Notes: a model not told the origin generated them from the letters alone. Shown: positions 40,223 to 53,330, counted from the first letter of the stretch. The stretch: DNA of 64,000 bases from Paenibacillus oralis (GCF_003863965.1 NZ_RRCN01000001.1:685923-749922); one strand, 5' to 3'. Made by a program: numbers and translations.

Positions 40223-40615
40223 TTAACGTTTCGAGAATTGAGGCGCGCGACGAGCGGCTTTGAGACCGTATTTCTTACGTTCTTTCATCCGTGGGTCACG
40301 AGTCAGGAAGCCTGCTTTTTTCAGCGCAGGACGGAATTCCGGATCTGCTTTGAGCAGAGCACGGGAGATCCCGTGGCGGATTGCGCCGGCTTGACCGGAA
40401 ATACCGCCGCCATGAGCGATGACGATGACGTCGTAGTTGCCGATCGTTTCCGTCAAAGCCAGAGGTTGTTTTACGATCAGCTTCAGCGTTTCCAGACCGA
40501 AATAATCGTTGATGTCGCGTTTATTGATGACAATGCGTCCTTCACCCGGTACAAGGCGAACACGAGCTACCGAATGTTTACGACGACCTGTCCCATAGTA
40601 TTGTACTTGTGCCAT
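40223..40615 (-). CDS. rpsI: Ribosomal protein S9
   Basis: 130 aa, complete. Starts [20 protein letters not shown]; the C-terminal tail ends SKR, which reaches the P-site tRNA. 20 bp after rplM; same transcript. Confidence 0.97.
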   Translation of the reverse strand: MAQVQYYGTGRRKHSVARVRLVPGEGRIVINKRDINDYFGLETLKLIVKQPLALTETIGNYDVIVIAHGGGISGQAGAIRHGISRALLKADPEFRPALKKAGFLTRDPRMKERKKYGLKAARRAPQFSKR

Positions 40616-40635
40616 GAAACTGTCCTCCCTTTTAA

Positions 40636-41073
40636 TTATCCGCGAAGTTCGTAAACTTCAGGTTTTTGTGCCGCATGTGGATGCTCTGTGCCAGCGTAAG
40701 CTTTCAATCTCAGCTTCATTTTCTCACCTTGGCGAGTTTTTGGCAGCATGCCGTGAACGGCGGACTCGATTACACGTTCAGGTTTCGTTCTCAGCAAATC
40801 CTTGGCTGTAGTCACTTTCAAACCGCCCGGATGCAGGGAATGACGATAGTACTTTTTGTTATCCATTTTTTTGCCGGTCAGGGCGATTTTCTCCGCATTG
40901 ATGACGACAACAAAGTCACCGCAGTCAACGTGTGGAGTGAATTGTGGTTTATGTTTACCGCGGATGAGAGCGGCAGCTTCGCTTGCCAGGCGGCCCAGCG
41001 TTTTGCCTTCGGCATCGATGATATGCCATTTGCGCTCAACTTCGCCCGGCTTCGCCATATAAGTGGTACGCAT
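40636..41073 (-). CDS. rplM: Ribosomal protein L13
   Basis: 145 aa from ATG 41073 (GGAGG 8 bases upstream); [20 protein letters not shown] is the normal Bacillales start. Promoter about 200 bp upstream. The leader (41074-41260) may hold the L13 autoregulatory RNA known in Firmicutes, but I cannot fold it with confidence. Confidence 0.96.
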   Translation of the reverse strand: MRTTYMAKPGEVERKWHIIDAEGKTLGRLASEAAALIRGKHKPQFTPHVDCGDFVVVINAEKIALTGKKMDNKKYYRHSLHPGGLKVTTAKDLLRTKPERVIESAVHGMLPKTRQGEKMKLRLKAYAGTEHPHAAQKPEVYELRG

Positions 41074-41262
41074 GTAATGATCCTCCTTCAAATTCGTCCG
41101 TTTCAATCCTGCTGAAAACGATCCTGCTCTTCAGGTCGCCTGACCTTTTCCAGCACATTTATCTTCGATCGTTTCATTCATAATTAGCAAATCTCAAATG
41201 CTTGTTTGGTTGGCTTTCTTGACTGGGGGCTGTGGGAGAGCCATCAAGAAAACACAACTTTT

Positions 41263-41291
41263 ATTTTACAGGAAGGGCAAATAATACGCAA
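41263..41291 (-). promoter_or_regulatory. SigA-type promoter of rplM-rpsI
   Basis: TTGCGT (41291-41286), 17-bp spacer, TAAAAT (41268-41263) on the minus strand. Confidence 0.72.
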
Positions 41292-41331
41292 GCTTTTTTT
41301 AAGGTTTTCTCGCTAAAATGCCGCTTCCCGG

Positions 41332-41676
41332 TTAATCAAACAGATCGCCAAACACATCAAGCACCGATTTCTTCTTTTTATGTTTATAGTGTTTGTCATA
41401 ACCGTGCTGCGAGTATCGCGGATCGCGATCATACCCCTTCTCTGGATAGCTGTCATATCCTTCGTTGGACTTCGGCTTTGGCCGGTCATAATCCCGGTCA
41501 TAATCCCGCTCATACCACTCGTTAAAAGCAGGCCGGAGTTCCCGCACTTCGCTCATCAGCTTCTCCAGCTCTCCTCGGTCCAGCCAAACTCCTTTGCAAT
41601 CCGGACAAACATCGATCAAGACGCCATCCTTCTCCACTTCTCTCATGCGCACATCACTACATACCGGACATTTCAT
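41332..41676 (-). CDS. TFIIB-type zinc-ribbon protein with Tyr/Asp-rich tail
   Basis: 114 aa. N-terminal zf-TFIIB domain with four Cys (CPVCSD and CPDCKGVWLDRGEL). The middle has a repetitive YERDYDRDYDRP / GYDRDPRYSQHGYDKHYKHKKKK stretch, and the end VLDVFGDLFD is hydrophobic-acidic. Family function is unknown. It lies alone between truA and rplM. Confidence 0.78.
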   Translation of the reverse strand: MKCPVCSDVRMREVEKDGVLIDVCPDCKGVWLDRGELEKLMSEVRELRPAFNEWYERDYDRDYDRPKPKSNEGYDSYPEKGYDRDPRYSQHGYDKHYKHKKKKSVLDVFGDLFD

Positions 41677-41750
41677 ACGGAAAAACCTCCTTAGGGCTCA
41701 TTTTAATAATCACATTTTTAAATATGTTACGTATGAGTCCAACCGGGGTT

Positions 41751-42536
41751 TCACATCAAAAGAGCTTTTTCTTCGTATTCGACGCTCCACAGCATCAACC
41801 CTTTGCTTTCCGCTGTAGGGCCGGCCGCTGCGCGGCTACGGGCTTCGAGAATAAGCGGAATCTCTTCCGGCTTACGTTTGCCCTCGCCGATTTCCAGGAC
41901 CGTACCCACAATGATGCGAACCATATGCTGCAAAAAGCCGTTGCCGGTAAAATAGAAGTGAATGATCCCCTGCCCTTCGCTGCCGGAAGCATCCGGCGAT
42001 GTATCCACTTCCAAGCGGGCATCATAAATCGTGCGAACATGACTCGGTTTGGTGGAATAACGCGAGGCGAAGGATGTATAATCATGCGTACCGACCAAAA
42101 AGGCCAGCCCCAAGCGCATCGCCTCAATATCGAGCCGGCCGTAATGGTGCAACTGGTAGTTTCGCTGGAACACGTCGGGAAAACGATTCCCGTTGATCGT
42201 ATAGCGATACGTTTTGCGTTTAGCCGACCGTCTGGAATGAAAGGATAGCGGAACCTCTCTGGCCGAAGTCACCCGGATATCGGAAGGAAGACGGCTGTTC
42301 AGCGCCAGGCACCAGCGTTCCACCGGAATCTTCGCCGCCGTCGGGAAATTAAACGGCTGCTGCCGGGCATGTACGCCGGCATCGGTCCGCCCGGAGCCGT
42401 GGATTTTCACCTGTTCTCCGGTAAGCCCGTAAATCGCCGCTTCCAGATGGTCCTGCACCGTGTTGCCGCCAGGCTGGGTTTGAAAACCGTAATAGTTCGT
42501 GCCGTCGTAACTGACGGTCATCAGCAAATTACGCAT
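41751..42536 (-). CDS. truA: tRNA pseudouridine38-40 synthase
   Basis: 261 aa. Modifies the anticodon arm. Catalytic Asp in HGSGRTDAGVHARQQ, preceded by SYDGTNYYGFQTQPGGNTVQ. In B. subtilis truA follows the ecfA1-ecfA2-ecfT genes; these are missing here between rplQ and truA. Confidence 0.95.
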   Translation of the reverse strand: MRNLLMTVSYDGTNYYGFQTQPGGNTVQDHLEAAIYGLTGEQVKIHGSGRTDAGVHARQQPFNFPTAAKIPVERWCLALNSRLPSDIRVTSAREVPLSFHSRRSAKRKTYRYTINGNRFPDVFQRNYQLHHYGRLDIEAMRLGLAFLVGTHDYTSFASRYSTKPSHVRTIYDARLEVDTSPDASGSEGQGIIHFYFTGNGFLQHMVRIIVGTVLEIGEGKRKPEEIPLILEARSRAAAGPTAESKGLMLWSVEYEEKALLM

Positions 42537-42610
42537 CGGTTCCTTCCTTCCTGAGTCGTTGGGTGGTCTACATATATTGAATTAATGTCGGGTCGGATAG
42601 AGGCAGACGT

Positions 42611-42724
42611 GTGAAATGTTCTTACGATCGCTGTTGTTCGCGGATTTCTTTGATTCAGTAAATTCAAACATGGTAGAAATCCGCTCACAAAGGCGAACGC
42701 TCCGCTTCTTCAGAATCATTTCAC
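42611..42724. repeat. About 114-bp palindromic intergenic element between truA and rplQ
   Basis: Outer arms GTGAAATG (42611-42618) / CATTTCAC (42717-42724) and inner arms GCGGATTTCT (42640-42649) / AGAAATCCGC (42675-42684), with weaker pairing between (TTCTTACGATCGC with GCGAACGCTCCGCTTCTTCAGAA). It occupies most of the 42537-42775 gap. No gene is seen. Confidence 0.65.
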
Positions 42725-42774
42725 CCTCTTGCCTATTTTCCTCCCTGTCTCAAGCTCAGCTTATGTAGACTCAC

Positions 42775-42828
42775 AGAAAAAAACTCTCCGAAAGCTTAGC
42801 CATAAGGCGAGCCGACAGAGAGTTTTAC
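42775..42828 (-). terminator. Terminator after rplQ
   Basis: Minus strand AAAACTCTC ... GAGAGTTTTTTT enclosing a smaller stem. Ends the alpha operon. Confidence 0.82.
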
Positions 42829-42856
42829 ACGCTTTGTTTGGGGAGATCCCCGTAAA

Positions 42857-43222
42857 TTACGCCCGGTCTACCAGTTCCAGATAAACCATAGGAGCAGAGT
42901 CGCCGCGGCGAGGTCCCAATTTCAAGATACGGGTATATCCGCCTGGACGCGCGGAATAACGAGTTGCCAGTTCATTGAACAGCTTTTGGATTGCATCCTG
43001 CTCCCCGTCGATCGATTCGCGGCGAACGTAAGCTGCCACTTGACGACGGGCGTGCAAATCTCCGCGTTTTGCCTTGGTGATCAGCTTTTCAGCGATCGAA
43101 CGAACTTCTTTCGCTTTCGCCTCCGTCGTTTGGATGCGCTCGTATAAGAACAGGTCCGTTACCAGGTCACGGAACAAAGCTTTACGTGCGCTGGAATCGC
43201 GGCCCAACTTTTGGTATGCCAT
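42857..43222 (-). CDS. rplQ: Ribosomal protein L17
   Basis: 121 aa. [20 protein letters not shown] start and the LELVDRA end are typical. Last gene of the ribosomal super-operon, followed by a terminator. Confidence 0.97.
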   Translation of the reverse strand: MAYQKLGRDSSARKALFRDLVTDLFLYERIQTTEAKAKEVRSIAEKLITKAKRGDLHARRQVAAYVRRESIDGEQDAIQKLFNELATRYSARPGGYTRILKLGPRRGDSAPMVYLELVDRA

Positions 43223-43260
43223 GAGTTTTCCCTCCTTCGCTAAAACGATTCAAGTGGTCT

Positions 43261-44205
43261 TTATTCTTCAGTGCGTAATCCCAAACCAAGTTCCTCGAGC
43301 TTCTCTTGAACTTCCTCCAAAGATTTGCGGCCAAGGTTGCGCACCTTCATCATATCTTCTTCGGTTTTCGTCGTCAGCTCTTGTACCGTGTTAATCCCGG
43401 CACGTTTGAGGCAGTTATAGGAACGAACGGAGAGATCGAGCTCTTCAATCGTCATTTCAAGCACTTTTTCTTTCTTGTCTTCTTCCTTCTCAACCATGAT
43501 TTCAGCGTCCTTCGCTTCGTCCGTCAACCCGACGAACAGGAAGAGATGCTCGGTCAAAATTTTTGCGCCGAGGCTAACCGCTTCTTCAGGTTTGATGCTG
43601 CCATCGGTCCACACTTCAAGCGTCAGCTTGTCATAGTTGGTCACTTGGCCAACACGGGTGTTCTCCACCACATAATTGACGCGAGTAATCGGGGTATAGA
43701 TCGAATCGACGGGAATGACACCAATCGGCTGATCATCTCGTTTATTCCGATCTGCCTGAACATAACCACGACCGCGTCCCGCATAAATGCGCATGTGAAG
43801 TCTCGAACCCGGCTCCATCGTTGCGATATGCAGATCCGGATTCAAAATTTCCACGTCGCTGTCCGCACGGATATCCCCTGCCGTAATCAAGCCTTCGCCT
43901 TCCGCATCGATTTCGAGAATTTTCTCTTCATCGGAGTGGATTTTGAGCGAGAGAGCTTTCAGGTTCAGGATAATTTCCGTAACGTCTTCCATAACGCCCG
44001 GGATGGTCGAGAATTCATGCAGAACTCCATCGATTTGGACCGAGGTTACCGCAGCACCCGGCAAAGAAGATAGCAAAATCCGGCGAAGCGAGTTGCCCAG
44101 TGTGGTGCCATATCCACGCTCAAGTGGTTCTACTACAAATTTCCCATAGGTGCCTTCTTCGTTAACTTCTACGGTCTCAATTTTTGGCTTTTCGATTTCT
44201 ATCAC
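43261..44205 (-). CDS. rpoA: RNA polymerase alpha subunit
   Basis: 314 aa from GTG 44205, which has GGAGGGG 6 bases upstream; the longer frame adds six unlikely residues. N-terminal assembly domain ([21 protein letters not shown]), acidic linker ([10 protein letters not shown]), C-terminal DNA/regulator domain ([20 protein letters not shown]). Confidence 0.97.
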   Translation of the reverse strand: MIEIEKPKIETVEVNEEGTYGKFVVEPLERGYGTTLGNSLRRILLSSLPGAAVTSVQIDGVLHEFSTIPGVMEDVTEIILNLKALSLKIHSDEEKILEIDAEGEGLITAGDIRADSDVEILNPDLHIATMEPGSRLHMRIYAGRGRGYVQADRNKRDDQPIGVIPVDSIYTPITRVNYVVENTRVGQVTNYDKLTLEVWTDGSIKPEEAVSLGAKILTEHLFLFVGLTDEAKDAEIMVEKEEDKKEKVLEMTIEELDLSVRSYNCLKRAGINTVQELTTKTEEDMMKVRNLGRKSLEEVQEKLEELGLGLRTEE

Positions 44206-44334
44206 GAAGTACCCCTCCTTCAAAACGTCGTTCCTTTGAAACTGCCTTGTTTGCTGAAGTCGATCATGTAGTATGCCTAAACAACCATTGTTACCAAGTG
44301 GCGCTGTTGTTATACCACATTCAGTACGGCTTCA

Positions 44335-44730
44335 TTAAACACGGCGGCGTTTTGGAGGACGGCAGCCGTTGTGAGGAATCGGAGTCACGTCTTTGATCAT
44401 GTTAACTTCAAGACCTGCCGCTTGCAATGAGCGAATAGCGGCTTCACGGCCGGCACCAGGACCTTTGACCATAACTTCAACAGTCTTCATGCCATGCTCC
44501 ATAGCCGCTTTCGCAGCCGATTCCGCAGCCATTTGCGCGGCAAACGGCGTCGATTTACGGGAGCCTTTGAAGCCGAGATTACCGGAGCTTGCCCAAGAGA
44601 TCGCGTTGCCGTGCGGGTCCGTAATGGTAACGATCGTATTGTTGAAGGTGGAGCGGATATGTGCCACACCAGATTCGATATTTTTCCGGTCACGACGTTT
44701 CGTGCGTACGACTTTTTTTGGTTTAGCCAT
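44335..44730 (-). CDS. rpsK: Ribosomal protein S11
   Basis: 131 aa; C-terminal [14 protein letters not shown] is diagnostic. 20 bp after rpsM. The 130-bp gap before rpoA shows no terminator. Confidence 0.97.
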   Translation of the reverse strand: MAKPKKVVRTKRRDRKNIESGVAHIRSTFNNTIVTITDPHGNAISWASSGNLGFKGSRKSTPFAAQMAAESAAKAAMEHGMKTVEVMVKGPGAGREAAIRSLQAAGLEVNMIKDVTPIPHNGCRPPKRRRV

Positions 44731-44749
44731 TGTCTGTTATCCCCCCTTC

Positions 44750-45118
44750 TTATTTCTTCTTGTTCGCTACCGTACGACGAGGACCCTTGCGAGTACGGGC
44801 ATTCGTTTTCGTACGTTGTCCGCGAACCGGCAAGCCGCGACGGTGACGCACACCGCGGTAGCAGCCGATTTCGATCAAACGTTTAATATTTAAGGAAATT
44901 TCACGACGCAGGTCGCCTTCCACCTTGACCGTTTTGTCGATCGTTTCGCGTAGTTTGCTAACCTCATCTTCCGTCAAATCACGAACACGAGTGTCCGGAT
45001 TGATGCCTGTTTCTTTCAGGATTTTCTGAGAAGTCGTTTTACCGATTCCGAAAATGTAAGTTAAGGCGATCTCAACGCGTTTATCACGTGGCAAATCCAC
45101 ACCAGCAATACGTGCCAT
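44750..45118 (-). CDS. rpsM: Ribosomal protein S13
   Basis: 122 aa; [21 protein letters not shown] at the start and the basic tail RTVANKKK. Binds the 30S head. Confidence 0.97.
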   Translation of the reverse strand: MARIAGVDLPRDKRVEIALTYIFGIGKTTSQKILKETGINPDTRVRDLTEDEVSKLRETIDKTVKVEGDLRREISLNIKRLIEIGCYRGVRHRRGLPVRGQRTKTNARTRKGPRRTVANKKK

Positions 45119-45139
45119 TTTACGCTACACCCCCTTCTA

Positions 45140-45265
<126 letters not shown>

Positions 45266-45270
45266 CTAAA

Positions 45271-45370
45271 AGTTTTACGTAAGTAAAACTAACTTCGAAA
45301 GCACGAGCTTAGTTTTGCGAAGCAAAACTCTCTTCGTAAGGAAAAACTAAGTTTTACGGATGTAAAACTT
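45271..45370. repeat. Three tandem short hairpins between infA and rpmJ
   Basis: AGTTTTAC-GTAA-GTAAAACT (45271-45290), AGTTTTGC-GAA-GCAAAACT (45311-45329), AAGTTTTAC-GGAT-GTAAAACTT (45349-45370). Spacers contain CTTCG motifs. The hairpins are nearly the same with compensatory base changes. Either strand can fold. Confidence 0.78.
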
Positions 45371-45443
45371 TATCGTCAGCATTGGTTTGAAACAACTCAA
45401 CCTGCATATTGTACCACAAAACAGCGGCACATGCCAGAGCCAA

Positions 45444-45659
45444 CTATTTACGGTAAGTGATCCGGCCTTTTGTCAAATCATAAGGCGACAGTTGGACAAC
45501 CACCTTGTCTCCGGTCAAAATACGGATGAAGTGCATCCGCAGCTTCCCGGAAACATGAGCGAGAATTTGATGGCCATTTTCCAGCTCAACCTTGAATGTT
45601 GCATTCGGCAGCGGTTCAATAACCGTGCCTTCGACTTCAATGACATCTTCTTTAGCCAC
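45444..45659 (-). CDS. infA: Translation initiation factor IF-1
   Basis: 71 aa OB-fold protein, [20 protein letters not shown] to [10 protein letters not shown]. Blocks the A site during initiation. One or two bases after the KOW gene. Confidence 0.97.
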   Translation of the reverse strand: MAKEDVIEVEGTVIEPLPNATFKVELENGHQILAHVSGKLRMHFIRILTGDKVVVQLSPYDLTKGRITYRK

Positions 45660-45661
45660 AG

Positions 45662-45979
45662 TCAGTCTCCTTTCTCTTCAGCCTCGGAACTTTCGGATTT
45701 CAAATAGACAAGCACGGCGTGACGCAGCTTCGCATTTGTAACCCGGCCGCTCTCCTGCAAACTATGAACAACCTCGCTGCTGACCATGGGCAGTAACTCA
45801 AGATGCTGGACGTTTTTTCGCTTCGGCTGGTCAAACTTGCGTTTGTCCCCGTCCGCGATCTGAACGAACCTGTCGTCCACGATCTGAACGATCACGTTCA
45901 CCGTTCCGGCATCCCTGCCTTTTAGAACTTTCACCAATTGACCCGGCTGCGCTTCCGAACGTTGTTTCACATTCATCAC
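45662..45979 (-). CDS. KOW-domain RNA-binding protein (L14e-like)
   Basis: 105 aa. N-terminal KOW motif ([33 protein letters not shown] split by short loops), then a basic stretch and charged tail. This family is found between map and infA in many Bacillales and Clostridia and is probably ribosome-associated; its function is not established. GTG or ATG start (45979 or 45976) directly after the map stop. Confidence 0.85.
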   Translation of the reverse strand: MMNVKQRSEAQPGQLVKVLKGRDAGTVNVIVQIVDDRFVQIADGDKRKFDQPKRKNVQHLELLPMVSSEVVHSLQESGRVTNAKLRHAVLVYLKSESSEAEEKGD

Positions 45980-46732
45980 CTACGCGTCCAGCTTCGTGAA
46001 AATTTCCATACCGTCAGGCGTAACGGCCACCGTATGCTCAAAATGAGCGCACAACGAGCCGTCCACCGTAACGACCGTCCAATTGTCGTCCAGCGTTTTG
46101 ACATACCTTTTTCCCACGTTAACCATCGGTTCGATCGCCAGGACCATCCCGGGTTTGAGCCGCGGCCCCCGGTCAGGCATGCCGTAGTTCGGAATTTGCG
46201 GTTCTTCATGCAGCTTGGATCCAATGCCGTGTCCGACATATTCCCGAACGACGGAAAAACCTGCAGCTTCGATATGCTGCTGAATCGCATGCGAAATCGT
46301 GAACAAGCGGACATCCGGCTTCACGAGCGCAAGGCCCGCATACAGCGATCCTTCGGTCACTTCAAGCAACCGTTTCGCTTCCGCCGAAATTTCGCCCACC
46401 GGATAGGTCCACGCCGAGTCGCCGTGGTAGCCGCGATACTCCGCGCCGATATCCAGACTGATGATATCGCCTTCGTTCAATTTGCGTTTGCCGGGAAATC
46501 CGTGTACCAATTCTTCGTTGACCGAAGCGCAAATGCTGTAAGGAAAACCGTTGTAGCCCTTAAAGGACGGCACGGCGCCCTGACTGCGAATAAATCTGTC
46601 GGCGATCTGATCGAGTTCCCCCGTCGTAATTCCAGGCTCAATCGATTGCGCCATGAGCCTGTGCGTTTCCGCTACGATTCGCCCAGCTTCTCGCATAAAG
46701 CCCAGTTCCGTTTCGGATTTACAGATGATCAT
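45980..46732 (-). CDS. map: Methionine aminopeptidase, type I
   Basis: 250 aa. Removes initiator Met. Metal ligands lie in [18 protein letters not shown] (two Asp), [12 protein letters not shown] (His) and LAIEPMVN (Glu). No N-terminal SH3 extension. Follows adk by 5 bp. Confidence 0.96.
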   Translation of the reverse strand: MIICKSETELGFMREAGRIVAETHRLMAQSIEPGITTGELDQIADRFIRSQGAVPSFKGYNGFPYSICASVNEELVHGFPGKRKLNEGDIISLDIGAEYRGYHGDSAWTYPVGEISAEAKRLLEVTEGSLYAGLALVKPDVRLFTISHAIQQHIEAAGFSVVREYVGHGIGSKLHEEPQIPNYGMPDRGPRLKPGMVLAIEPMVNVGKRYVKTLDDNWTVVTVDGSLCAHFEHTVAVTPDGMEIFTKLDA

Positions 46733-46737
46733 TACAC

Positions 46738-48775
<2,038 letters not shown>

Positions 48776-48776
<1 letters not shown>

Positions 48777-49216
48777 TAGATCACCTCGGTTTTACCGCCG
48801 GCAGCCTCGATTTTCTCTACCGCAGATTGGGAGAACTTGTTCGCTTTCACTGTCAACTTGACAGTTACTTCGCCGTTGCCGAGAATCTTGATGCCGCTCT
48901 TCGCGTCTTTCACGATCCCTTGTTCAAACAACAGTTCAGGAGTTACTTCCGTATCCGCCGCAAATTTGTTCAAATCTTGGATGTTGACAATCGCATACTC
49001 TTTCCGCGTCGGATTAATAAATCCGCGTTTCGGCAAGCGACGATACAACGGGTTTTGACCGCCTTCAAATCCCGGACGGACACCGCCGCCGGAACGAGCG
49101 TTTTGACCTTTGTGACCACGGGTAGACGTTTTACCCATACCGCTACCTGTACCGCGGCCAACGCGCTTGCGCTCGTGGCGGGATCCAGGAGCTGGAGAAA
49201 GCTCATGTAACTTCAT
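48776..49216 (-). CDS. rplO: Ribosomal protein L15
   Basis: 146 aa; [20 protein letters not shown] start and the Gly/Arg-rich [21 protein letters not shown] region. One-base overlap with secY. Confidence 0.97.
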
Positions 49217-49269
49217 CTTCGTTGCACCTCCTTATTTATTGTTGGCACTTATAAAATACTCAAAACCTG

Positions 49270-49455
49270 TTAGGCTTCGATTTCTTTAACTGAAACCAGG
49301 TGGCTTACTTGATTCACCATGCCGCGGATGGCCGGATTGTCATTGTGAACCACGGTTTGGTTGATTTTGCGAAGACCCAAGGTTTTCACGGTAGTACGTT
49401 GGTTCTCCGGACGACCGATCAAACTACGCACGAGGGTAATTTGCAGTTTAGCCAT
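49270..49455 (-). CDS. rpmD: Ribosomal protein L30
   Basis: 61 aa; [20 protein letters not shown] is the family core. About 12 bp after rpsE. Confidence 0.96.
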   Translation of the reverse strand: MAKLQITLVRSLIGRPENQRTTVKTLGLRKINQTVVHNDNPAIRGMVNQVSHLVSVKEIEA

Positions 49456-49467
49456 GAGATTCCCTCC

Positions 49468-49965
49468 TTAACCGAGAAGTTCTTCGACGGTTTTACCGCG
49501 TAATTTCGCAACATCCTCAGCGCGTTTCAGACGGGACAAGCCCTCCAAAGTCGCATTGACCATGTTGATGGAATTCGAAGAACCTAAAGATTTTGTCAAA
49601 ATGTCGCCCACGCCTGCCAGCTCAAGCACGGCGCGAACCGGACCGCCGGCGATAACCCCGGTACCTTCGGACGCCGGTTTCAGGAGCACACGGCCAGCAC
49701 CGAAATGTCCGGTTACCAGGTGAGGAATCGTCGTGCCTACGAGCGGAACGTGAATCAGGTTTTTCTTCGCATCGTCAATCCCTTTGCGAATGGCATCAGG
49801 GACTTCGCCCGCTTTACCGATGCCGGCGCCAACCCAACCTTTGCCATCGCCGACAACCACGAGCGCACTGAAGCTAAAACGACGTCCGCCTTTAACTACT
49901 TTAGCTACGCGGTTAATATTTACAACTCTTTCAGTCAGTTCTAAAGTGTTCGGATCTACACGCAA
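49468..49965 (-). CDS. rpsE: Ribosomal protein S5
   Basis: 165 aa; dsRNA-binding N-domain ([22 protein letters not shown]) and the conserved [19 protein letters not shown]. Important for decoding fidelity. Confidence 0.97.
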   Translation of the reverse strand: MRVDPNTLELTERVVNINRVAKVVKGGRRFSFSALVVVGDGKGWVGAGIGKAGEVPDAIRKGIDDAKKNLIHVPLVGTTIPHLVTGHFGAGRVLLKPASEGTGVIAGGPVRAVLELAGVGDILTKSLGSSNSINMVNATLEGLSRLKRAEDVAKLRGKTVEELLG

Positions 49966-49992
49966 GTCGTTAACCTCCTTTTAGTGAATATT

Positions 49993-50361
49993 TTAGAATT
50001 CCAGGCCTGCTTCGCGGGCTGCGTCAGCCAGCGCCTGAATCCGTCCATGGTACAGGTATCCCCCACGGTCAAACACAATGCTCTTGTAGCCTTTATCTAC
50101 AGCGCGTTTTGCGATCAGTTCGCCAACTTTACGGGCGGATTCGACGTTGCCGCCGTTGCCGATCGAACCGCTCAGCTCTTTGTCCACAGTCGAAGCGCTG
50201 GCCAGCGTTACGCCTGCCACATCGTCGATCAGTTGGGCATAGATATGCTTGGAAGAACGGTATACGTTCAGTCTTGGACGTTCAGCCGTACCTTGAACTT
50301 TCGTCCGCACGCGCAGATGTCTTTTCAGACGAGCTTTGTTCTTATCGCCTTTTGTAATCAT
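49993..50361 (-). CDS. rplR: Ribosomal protein L18
   Basis: 122 aa; [18 protein letters not shown] and the C-terminal [20 protein letters not shown]. Binds 5S rRNA. Confidence 0.97.
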   Translation of the reverse strand: MITKGDKNKARLKRHLRVRTKVQGTAERPRLNVYRSSKHIYAQLIDDVAGVTLASASTVDKELSGSIGNGGNVESARKVGELIAKRAVDKGYKSIVFDRGGYLYHGRIQALADAAREAGLEF

Positions 50362-50444
50362 GACTTTCCTTTCACTCCCTTCGGTTTACCGTTACAGGCA
50401 TTTCATTTCAAGACGCCAGAAGGACGGGGCCGCTAAGCAGAAAC

Positions 50445-50987
50445 TTATTTCTTCTTACCGGCTTTACCTTCCTTACGAATGATGCGTTCACCTTCATACT
50501 TGATCCCTTTGCCTTTGTAAGGCTCAGGCTCGCGGACGGAGCGGATTTTAGCGGCGTATTCGCCTACGCGCTCCTTATTGATCCCTTTAACGATGATCTT
50601 CGTATTCGAAGGTACTTCAAATTCGATGCCCTCTTCCGGAGTGATTTCAACCGGGTGAGAGTAACCTACGTTCAGAACGAGTTTTTTGCCGGACAAGCTT
50701 GCGCGGTATCCGACGCCGACCAGTTCAAGCGACTTCGAGAAGCCTTCCGTTACCCCGCTGACCATGTTGTTCACTACCGAACGGGTCGTGCCGTGCAGAG
50801 AACGATGTAATTTATTATCAGAAGGACGTTCAATGGTAATCACGTTGTCTTGAACCGTTACCTTGATGTCCTTATGCAGCTCACGAGACAAAGAACCTTT
50901 CGGTCCTTTTACCGTAATCACGGTGTTGTCGAGTGTGACGTTCACACCACTTGGTACTGTAATTGGTTTGCGACCAATACGAGACAT
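50445..50987 (-). CDS. rplF: Ribosomal protein L6
   Basis: 180 aa; [15 protein letters not shown] start and [20 protein letters not shown] end. About 85 bp before rplR without visible terminator. Confidence 0.97.
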   Translation of the reverse strand: MSRIGRKPITVPSGVNVTLDNTVITVKGPKGSLSRELHKDIKVTVQDNVITIERPSDNKLHRSLHGTTRSVVNNMVSGVTEGFSKSLELVGVGYRASLSGKKLVLNVGYSHPVEITPEEGIEFEVPSNTKIIVKGINKERVGEYAAKIRSVREPEPYKGKGIKYEGERIIRKEGKAGKKK

Positions 50988-51018
50988 GTAGTTGCACCTC
51001 CTTGTTATAAGACGTTAA

Positions 51019-51417
51019 TTACCAAACGTAGCAAACAACTTCGCCGCCGGCTTTGGACTGACGAGCTTCCTTGTCGGTCATGACTCCTTTGGATGTGGAG
51101 ATGATCGCAATACCCAAACCGCCGAGGACACGAGGAACTTCGTTGCTTTTCGTGTACACGCGAAGGCCTGGCTTACTGATTCTCTTCAAACCGGAGATAA
51201 CCCGTTCGTTGTTAGGGCCGTATTTCAGGAAAATACGGATGATCCCTTGCTTGTTATCATCGATATATTCTGCATCGCGGATGAAACCTTCACGCTTCAG
51301 GATTTCAGCGATTTGTTTCTTGATCGTCGAAGCAGGCAGTTCTACCGTTTCGTGACGCACTGTGTTCGCGTTGCGAATACGTGTAAGCATATCTGCAATT
51401 GGATCTGACATAGTCAT
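51019..51417 (-). CDS. rpsH: Ribosomal protein S8
   Basis: 132 aa; [19 protein letters not shown] and the end [14 protein letters not shown] lies 9 bases before ATG 51417; the third codon is also Met. Confidence 0.97.
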   Translation of the reverse strand: MTMSDPIADMLTRIRNANTVRHETVELPASTIKKQIAEILKREGFIRDAEYIDDNKQGIIRIFLKYGPNNERVISGLKRISKPGLRVYTKSNEVPRVLGGLGIAIISTSKGVMTDKEARQSKAGGEVVCYVW

Positions 51418-51448
51418 ACGTGTAAACCTCCTTCCCGTTGTTGATAAA

Positions 51449-51634
51449 TTACCAGCTTGCTTTTTTCACGCCAGGAATCTGGCCTTTATAAGCTAATTCA
51501 CGGAAACAAATTCTGCAAATTTTGAATTTTTGCAATACCGAGTGTGGACGACCACAACGTTCACAGCGGGTGTACGCCCGCACTTTGAATTTCGGTGCAC
51601 GTTGTTGTTTAACTTTCATCGAAGTTTTTGCCAC
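51449..51634 (-). CDS. rpsN: Ribosomal protein S14, type Z (zinc)
   Basis: 61 aa short form with CERCGRPH and CRIC zinc ligands, ending KKASW. A zinc-free paralogue, if present, is outside the window. Confidence 0.97.
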   Translation of the reverse strand: MAKTSMKVKQQRAPKFKVRAYTRCERCGRPHSVLQKFKICRICFRELAYKGQIPGVKKASW

Positions 51635-51679
51635 TTTAGCCTGACACCTCCCAGATAGTTTCGGAGAATAACGACTTGG

Positions 51680-52222
51680 TTACTTTGCAAAAGGCATGCC
51701 CAGCTGCGTCAACAGCTCACGAGCTTCTTCGTCGGTTTTTGCCGTCGTCACGATAACGATATCCATACCGCGCACTTTGTCGACTTGGTCGTATACGATC
51801 TCAGGGAAGATCAATTGTTCCTTGAGGCCAAGCGTATAGTTGCCGCGTCCGTCGAAAGCTTTCGTCGATACGCCGTGGAAGTCGCGCACGCGAGGAAGCG
51901 CAATGTTAAACAATTTGTCGAGGAAGTAGTACATGCGGTCGCCGCGAAGCGTTACTTTCACACCGATCGGCATGTTCTCACGAAGTTTGAAACCGGCGAT
52001 CGATTTCTTCGCACGCGTGATAACCGGCTTTTGGCCAGCGATCAGCTGCATGTCGTTCACTGCGGAATCGAGCACCTTCGAGTTGGCTACGGCTTCGCCG
52101 ACACCCATATTGATAACGACTTTCTCGATTTTAGGCACTTGCATTACGGTTGTATAGTTGAATTTTTGAACCAAAGCAGGCGTCACTTCGCTCAAAAAAC
52201 GTTCTTTTAATCTTGCTGCCAT
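51680..52222 (-). CDS. rplE: Ribosomal protein L5
   Basis: 180 aa; [16 protein letters not shown] and the [20 protein letters not shown] end. Contacts 5S rRNA and P-site tRNA. Confidence 0.97.
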   Translation of the reverse strand: MAARLKERFLSEVTPALVQKFNYTTVMQVPKIEKVVINMGVGEAVANSKVLDSAVNDMQLIAGQKPVITRAKKSIAGFKLRENMPIGVKVTLRGDRMYYFLDKLFNIALPRVRDFHGVSTKAFDGRGNYTLGLKEQLIFPEIVYDQVDKVRGMDIVIVTTAKTDEEARELLTQLGMPFAK

Positions 52223-52254
52223 GAATCATGGACCTCCTTTCTTACATTCCTGGA

Positions 52255-52608
52255 TTAGTCGATTACTTCTCCGGATCTCTTAGCTACGCGAACCTTTTTG
52301 CCGTTGTCCAATACTTTGTAACCGATACGGGTTACTTTTCCGCTCTTCGGATCAACATGCATAACGTTCGAAACGTGAATCGGAGCTTCTTTCTCGATGA
52401 TGCCGCCTTGCGGATTCAGCTGGTTAGGCTTTTGGTGTTTCTTGATCATGTTCACACCTTCCACAAGCACGCGGTTCTCACGAGGATAAGCGGCGATGAC
52501 GCGGCCTTTCTTCCCTTTGTCTTTACCGGAGATTACGATGACCGTGTCGTCTTTCTTAACGTGAAGCTTATTGTTATGAGATTCAAGGATCTTTTTCAGT
52601 CTAGGCAC
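52255..52608 (-). CDS. rplX: Ribosomal protein L24
   Basis: 117 aa; KOW motif [19 protein letters not shown] and the [15 protein letters not shown] region. 50S assembly initiator. Confidence 0.97.
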   Translation of the reverse strand: MPRLKKILESHNNKLHVKKDDTVIVISGKDKGKKGRVIAAYPRENRVLVEGVNMIKKHQKPNQLNPQGGIIEKEAPIHVSNVMHVDPKSGKVTRIGYKVLDNGKKVRVAKRSGEVID

Positions 52609-52660
52609 TTGGTTTACACCTCCTGTTAAATCGGGGTCCCCGTTCGCTTTTGGGGTGTTC

Positions 52661-53029
52661 TTAGATAACTTCCGGAGCCAAGGAAACGATCTTCATGAAG
52701 TCCTTGTCGCGAAGTTCACGAGCAACCGGTCCGAAGATACGCGTTCCGCGCGGGCTCTTGTCTTCTTTAACAACAACCGCTGCGTTTTCGTCGAATGCGA
52801 TGTAGGAACCGTCTTTACGGCGAACCGCACGTTTCGTGCGAACGACAACCGCTCTGACTACGTCCCCTTTTTTGACAACGCCGCCTGGTGTTGCTTGTTT
52901 GACGGAACAAACGATCAAATCTCCGATTTGTGCCGTACGACGACCGGTACCGCCCAGAACGCGAATGCACATCAATTCCTTCGCGCCGGAGTTGTCGGCA
53001 ACCTGCAAACGTGTAAATGGTTGAATCAT
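52661..53029 (-). CDS. rplN: Ribosomal protein L14
   Basis: 122 aa; [20 protein letters not shown] start; ends SLAPEVI. Forms an intersubunit bridge. Confidence 0.97.
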   Translation of the reverse strand: MIQPFTRLQVADNSGAKELMCIRVLGGTGRRTAQIGDLIVCSVKQATPGGVVKKGDVVRAVVVRTKRAVRRKDGSYIAFDENAAVVVKEDKSPRGTRIFGPVARELRDKDFMKIVSLAPEVI

Positions 53030-53066
53030 CGATATTTCCTCCTTTCAGCCTGTAGCCTTAACGCTA

Positions 53067-53330
53067 TCAGATAATAACCGCTTCTTCTACGACTTCAACG
53101 AGTCTCCAGCGTTTGTCTTTGGACAGCGGGCGAGTTTCGGCGATTTTTACGATATCTCCGATTTTCGCGGTATTGTTCTCATCATGCGCTTTAAATTTTT
53201 TCGTGTATTTAATGCGCTTGTGGTACAGATCATGCTTCTTGTAGGTTTCTACAGCAACAACGATCGTTTTGTCCATCTTGTCGCTGACGACTTTACCAAT
53301 TTGCACTTTACGGCTGTTACGTTCGCTCAT
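53067..53330 (-). CDS. rpsQ: Ribosomal protein S17
   Basis: 87 aa; [20 protein letters not shown] and [20 protein letters not shown] fold, 16S rRNA binding. Confidence 0.97.
   Translation of the reverse strand: MSERNSRKVQIGKVVSDKMDKTIVVAVETYKKHDLYHKRIKYTKKFKAHDENNTAKIGDIVKIAETRPLSKDKRWRLVEVVEEAVII

Noticed and set aside
40013..40223. SAM riboswitch upstream of cysH
   Set aside because: The 170-bp leader contains a promoter and a short dyad but no S-box core motifs.
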